From JAFARZ01 sp035651595 (GTDB taxonomy: Bacteria > Actinomycetota > Actinomycetes > Streptosporangiales > Streptosporangiaceae), in contig DASRFJ010000374.1 of NCBI GenBank assembly GCA_035651595.1, positions 1 through 23,702 of the forward strand: a stretch of DNA of 23,702 nt. The letters run 5' to 3'. The position numbers and the translations under genes are program-made. The notes under the pieces are model-generated. The model was not told the origin of the DNA. It made no database searches and saw nothing but the letters and a program-made list of their open reading frames with translations. Of the stretch, positions 20,655 through 23,702 are shown piece by piece. Numbering within the stretch: the first letter of the stretch is position 1; the number at the start of each line of letters is the position of its first letter.

Positions 20655-22382
20655 ATGCAGACCGCGGAAACCCTGACGATGGCAAGGAAGTTGATACCCT
20701 ACAGCCGGTTTTCCGGCAAGCGCCAGGAGGCTGGCGAGTCCCAGAGCCGCCAGGACCGCTACGCCGAGGCGGCCGCCCGCGAGGAGAAAGTCGAGATCGA
20801 TTGGACCCTCTCCCTCAAGGACAAGGGCATCAGCGGCTTCCGGGGCAAGAACTGGAAGCGCGGCGACCTCGGCAAGTTCCTCGACCTCGTAGACGCCGGC
20901 GTGATCCCCAAGGGGTCCATCCTCTGCATCGAGCAGGTCAACCGCCTGTCTCGCATGCCCTGGATGGACCAGGTGCAGCTCTGGCGGGAAATCCTTCAGC
21001 GGGGCATCACCATCCGCACGTGCGTGCCGCCGGCCCGCTACACCGCCAAGAACATCAACGACCTGACGACCGGCTGCCCCGTCGTCATCTACATGATGCT
21101 GGCCAACCTGGAGAGCGAGCAGAAATCGCGCTGGTCCTTCGACGCCTTCGACGCCGCCAAGGCGCGCGTCCGCCAGGCCAGCGGCCAGGGCCAGAACGTG
21201 CCGCACGGCCTGGCCGTCCCCGACTGGATCGAGCGTGTCATCGTCCCGCACCCCAAGAACCCCGACCGCCACCTGACCACCGGCTACCGCCTCAACGAGC
21301 ACCGCGCCGCCCTCCTCCGCTGGATGCACGAGCGGACGCAGGAGGGCTGGGGGGTCATGCGCCTCCGCAGGGCCCTCGTGGAGCGCGGCGAGCCGGCTTG
21401 GGGGCGGTCGGGCCGGTGGAACGTCGTGACAATCGCCAGCTACCTCACCGAGCGCACGGCCGTGGGCGAGTACCAGCCGACGCGCCTCAACGCCGAGGGG
21501 GTGCGGGTGCCCGACGGCCCGCCGGTCCCCAACCACTACCCCGTAGCTATCACGGAGGAGTGCTGGCAAAAGACTCAGAGGGCGCGGGCCGGCCGGCGAG
21601 GGCGCGGCGGCCGCGTTAGCGAGAACGCTAACAACCTCTTCACCTACCTCGTGCACGACGCCAGGGATGGCCGGCCGCTCCATACCGTCTGGTGGACGGC
21701 CGGGCCTACCCGGCGGCAGTACCTCTCGACCCACGAACGCCTATGGCGGCTCCCCTACCGGGACTTCGAGCGCGCGATGCTGACCCTCCTCGCCAAGCTC
21801 AAGGCGTCGGACGTGGACGGCCGACACCAGGCCGACGCCCTGACGGCCCGCGTCGAGGCGATACAGGACCAGCGCTCCGCCCTCGGTATCGAGTTGGACG
21901 CCCTTAACCGGCAGCTCGACGAGTTGCCCCCGTCCCGCTGGCCCAGGCGCGCCGTGGCCCAACAGGCGGAGTTAGAAGAGGCGGTCGCGGCCAAAGACGA
22001 GGAACTGAGGCAGGCCAAGGAGGCAGCCGCCACGTCCACACGCACCGAGGCGCTGATAGACCTCCGCAACTCGCTGAAGGCGCTCGATCAGGCCCGCCAA
22101 GAGGGGCGCCACAAGGACGAGCAGGCTATCCGCCACCGCATCAAGGGGCGGGTGCCGTTCCTCGTCGAATCGATCTGGGTGCGGATGGAGGCGCACACCA
22201 AGCAGAGTCGCTATGCCCACGTGCGCGTCTACCTGCACGGCGGTGAGCAGCGCCCCTTCGTGCTGACGTTCGGCGCCCCGAAGCTACCGCCCCTGAACCT
22301 CCGTGATGCTGACTTCCGGGGCGGCGAAGAACGCGGGCACGCACTCCGGCCCCAGCGCGCGGCAAAGGCGCTCGCAGTCTGA
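20655..22382 (+). CDS. Large serine recombinase (integrase), 575 aa
   Basis: ATG 20655 was chosen because GGGAGG is 7 bases upstream; the longer in-frame start runs through the repressor gene. The resolvase domain is at aa 11-165: YSRFSGKRQ gives the nucleophile Ser20, with DKGISGFRGKNWKRGDLGKF and EQVNRLSRMPW as supporting motifs. The recombinase domain is at about aa 185-276 (GLAVPDWIE ... ERTAVGEYQPTRL). The zinc-ribbon region that follows lacks the usual CxxC pairs (VHDARDGRPLHTVWWTAGPT), a variant I associate with planctomycete family members. A coiled coil runs at about aa 385-500. It should integrate and excise the element as a circle; attP is usually beside the gene but cannot be placed from one molecule. 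Confidence 0.93.
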   Translation: MQTAETLTMARKLIPYSRFSGKRQEAGESQSRQDRYAEAAAREEKVEIDWTLSLKDKGISGFRGKNWKRGDLGKFLDLVDAGVIPKGSILCIEQVNRLSRMPWMDQVQLWREILQRGITIRTCVPPARYTAKNINDLTTGCPVVIYMMLANLESEQKSRWSFDAFDAAKARVRQASGQGQNVPHGLAVPDWIERVIVPHPKNPDRHLTTGYRLNEHRAALLRWMHERTQEGWGVMRLRRALVERGEPAWGRSGRWNVVTIASYLTERTAVGEYQPTRLNAEGVRVPDGPPVPNHYPVAITEECWQKTQRARAGRRGRGGRVSENANNLFTYLVHDARDGRPLHTVWWTAGPTRRQYLSTHERLWRLPYRDFERAMLTLLAKLKASDVDGRHQADALTARVEAIQDQRSALGIELDALNRQLDELPPSRWPRRAVAQQAELEEAVAAKDEELRQAKEAAATSTRTEALIDLRNSLKALDQARQEGRHKDEQAIRHRIKGRVPFLVESIWVRMEAHTKQSRYAHVRVYLHGGEQRPFVLTFGAPKLPPLNLRDADFRGGEERGHALRPQRAAKALAV

Positions 22383-22505
22383 CCAGGGGTCCGCCAGGGG
22401 CGGCGCGGTGAACTGCCGCGCCGCCCGCCAGTTGTCCACCCACTTCTCGCCGTCCCAGAATCCTTCCGGCGACAGCACCACAAAGCAGTCGCCAGCTTCG
22501 GACAT
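22284..22505 (-). CDS. 73-aa small protein overlapping the integrase 3' end, unknown
   Basis: ATG 22505 is preceded by GAGAGG. The sequence is a compact domain, CFVVLSPEGFWDGEKWVDNW, then a helix with DCERLCRALGPECVPAFF. Three of the four Cys lie in the second half, so a metal or disulphide is possible. Its last 99 bases lie antisense to the end of the integrase gene. I have a vague recollection of similar small conserved proteins in planctomycete genomes, without function. Confidence 0.68.
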   Translation of the reverse strand: MSEAGDCFVVLSPEGFWDGEKWVDNWRAARQFTAPPLADPWSDCERLCRALGPECVPAFFAAPEVSITEVQGR

Positions 22506-22746
22506 GGTGCCTCTCTCTTCGCAGGTGTGCGTCAAGCATGCCCCATCGCGCGCCCCCGTGTGAGCCACACGGGCCGGCGGCCGGTCGAAATGTCCCTCGG
22601 CCGGGCGGAGCGCTTCGTACCGGCGCCACTTCCCGGGAGGGCGGCACTCCCGCGCCCGGCGCCCCAGGCCGCAAAGCGCTTGACACCGGCCCCTCTTGTG
22701 GGCGAAGATCGCGGACACCCGGCCGCGGCGAAAGGAGCGGTGCGTC
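22506..22746. other. Divergent intergenic region with hairpin and possible promoter
   Basis: CCCGTGTG/CACACGGG form an 8-bp hairpin at 22555-22573 with a 3-base loop. TTGACA at 22680-22685 faces the 22747 gene; 18 bases on, GAAGAT is only a weak -10. It could hold the attachment site, being near the integrase end, but nothing shows this. Confidence 0.45.
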
Positions 22747-23034
22747 ATGCCTCCCGACCAGCAACCCACCCTCGGCGAGCCGGCCGTGCATCCCCCGCAG
22801 CCGCCGAAGAAGCCCTGGTGGCGTAAGCCGCTCGCACGCGCAGCCTTCGGTTGGTTCATGCTGGGCGGGTGGCTCTTGTTCCTCTTCCCGGTGGACTTCG
22901 CCAACGACCGCATCCGGTGGTCGGGCGTTGTCGTCCTGGTCGTCGCACTCCTGTCCGTGGCCTGGTACGCCTTCTGGGTCAACCTGATGCTGGACGTTAA
23001 CGACCCCGACAACGGCAGGCCGCCGGAGTTCTAA
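22747..23034 (+). CDS. 95-aa protein with two TM helices
   Basis: ATG 22747 follows AAAGGAG by 9 bases. A Pro-rich, basic N-terminus (aa 1-34, ending KKPWWRKPL) is followed by TM1 at about aa 36-52 (AFGWFMLGGWLLFLFPV) and TM2 at about aa 60-84 (GVVVLVVALLSVAWYAFWV), then an acidic tail. It resembles small phage membrane proteins (holin-like or exclusion proteins) in size and topology only. Its TAA overlaps the giant gene's TAG tail-to-tail by three bases. Confidence 0.82.
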   Translation: MPPDQQPTLGEPAVHPPQPPKKPWWRKPLARAAFGWFMLGGWLLFLFPVDFANDRIRWSGVVVLVVALLSVAWYAFWVNLMLDVNDPDNGRPPEF

Positions 23035-23702
23035 CGGCCGGCCTTCACGTCCTCGCGCCGCTTCTTTTCCAGCGGCGACGGCAGGTAGCGCCGCCGCTCC
23101 TCCTCCTCCAGCAGCTGCTTGTCGGTGAGCGTGATCCGGTGCGGCGCCGGCGTGATGCCCGCGAAGCCCTGGAGCTGCCGGCCCAGGCCGGCGCCCTTTT
23201 TGCGCTGGTCGAAGTACGACGAGACGGAGATCGGCTCGAACGCCTTGAGGACGTGCAGCGCGTCGTCCTTGGCCTGCCGCTGCCACGGGTCGGCCGGGTT
23301 GTCGATGGCGGCCTGCCGCCAGTCCTGGTTGTCGAGGATTTCGGCCACGAGGCGGACGGCCGGGCTGACCTTGCCCTTGGTCATGTGCCACAGGTTGCGC
23401 GGCACCTGCACCGGCGACTGCCCGGCGCGGTCAGTCACCGAGGCCAGGTCCTTCATGTAGCCGGGCAGCGACACCCGCGCCGCCGTGCCGTCGGGGTTCC
23501 TCTGCCCCGTCTTGGGGAACCACAGGTCCTTCGTCTCCTCCGGCCCCTTGCCCGTGGCCAGCAGCTGGTACAGCGCCCCGTAGAGGCCGGTGCCGACCAT
23601 CGTGGCGACGAGGAAGCCCGTGCGCCGGCTGATGCCCTCGCCCTTGGCCAGCCCCGCCCACTGCGACGGCCGGAAGGCGTCCGCCGCCCCGCCGCCCAGC
23701 CC
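23031..23702 (-). CDS. Giant polyvalent protein, C-terminal part (joins position 1 across the circle)
   Basis: The frame enters from the window end. Bases 23562-23702 repeat 1-141, so unique codons are aa 1800-1975, ending at TAG 23031. The sequence is rich in conserved-looking stretches (DLWFPKTGQRNPDG, VSLPGYMKDLASVTD, NLWHMTKGKVSPAVR) typical of the far C-terminus of large polyvalent phage proteins, then a basic tail (EKKRREDVKAGR). It should be annotated with 1-5397 as one 5928-base gene crossing the junction. Confidence 0.88.
   Translation of the reverse strand, partial: GLGGGAADAFRPSQWAGLAKGEGISRRTGFLVATMVGTGLYGALYQLLATGKGPEETKDLWFPKTGQRNPDGTAARVSLPGYMKDLASVTDRAGQSPVQVPRNLWHMTKGKVSPAVRLVAEILDNQDWRQAAIDNPADPWQRQAKDDALHVLKAFEPISVSSYFDQRKKGAGLGRQLQGFAGITPAPHRITLTDKQLLEEEERRRYLPSPLEKKRREDVKAGR
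23562..23702. repeat. Terminal direct repeat (circular overlap), right copy
   Basis: Identical base for base to 1-141; remove one copy to obtain the 23,561-bp circle. Confidence 0.93.

Noticed and set aside
1..23702. tRNA, rRNA or tmRNA genes
   Set aside because: No tRNA-like acceptor/TPsiC pattern (GGTTCRANNC with matching stems) was convincing by eye; a GGTTCAAACCC at 16534 lacks a cloverleaf. Covariance-model searches (tRNAscan-SE, Infernal) would be decisive.

Overview
The first 141 bases (1-141) are repeated exactly as the last 141 (23562-23702). That is the overlap a de Bruijn assembler leaves on a closed circle, so the window is best read as one complete circular element of 23,561 bp, opened inside a gene. 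It is very GC-rich. Most genes have Shine-Dalgarno sites (AGGAGG or GGAGG types), and the best promoters are ordinary TTGACN-(16 to 17 bp)-TANNNT. The XRE repressor and the large serine recombinase, which lacks zinc-ribbon cysteines, resemble proteins I associate with Planctomycetota (Gemmata-like). That host guess is an inference and is weak.

Minus-strand replication and 'polyvalent' arm (13763 down to 1, continuing through 23561 to 23031). In order of transcription it holds: a broken tandem-HTH gene; an AT-hook protein (180 aa); two perfect 25-bp palindromes 40 bp apart; a 236-aa protein with an HTH-like C-terminus; a 56-aa helical protein; a P4-type primase-helicase (859 aa); a candidate origin with inverted GGGTGAACC iterons; four tightly overlapping small genes; a 553-aa Gln/Pro-rich protein; and a 1975-aa giant protein. 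The giant protein carries a sigma-70-region-4-like HTH, a HEIGH zincin motif and a C-terminal region like those of large polyvalent phage proteins.

Plus-strand accessory arm (14001-17189): a four-TM membrane protein, a second sigma-region-4-like protein related to the module in the giant protein, a Cys-containing small protein and a 159-aa unknown, each gap holding a perfect GC-rich hairpin. A promoter and a DUF3800 gene follow. Convergent to DUF3800 is a promoter-to-terminator unit of about 136 nt with no convincing ORF, a candidate small RNA.

Control and integration arm (17745-22382): a small unknown gene; a minus-strand operon of four small Zn-ribbon/HTH proteins (20060 to 18375); and a divergent plus-strand XRE repressor and large serine recombinase. 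The two divergent promoters share one 12-bp palindrome made of back-to-back -35 boxes, a layout suited to a lysogeny or plasmid-maintenance switch. Two small genes (73 aa, and a 95-aa two-TM protein) complete the circle.

I see no terminase, portal, capsid or tail gene, no relaxase or conjugation gene, no tRNA or rRNA, and no CRISPR array. Integrase, repressor, self-contained P4-like replication and one giant polyvalent protein without structural genes suggest an integrative plasmid or phage satellite. This layout, the palindromes, the hairpin-filled gaps and the candidate sRNA are the parts most likely to be undescribed.
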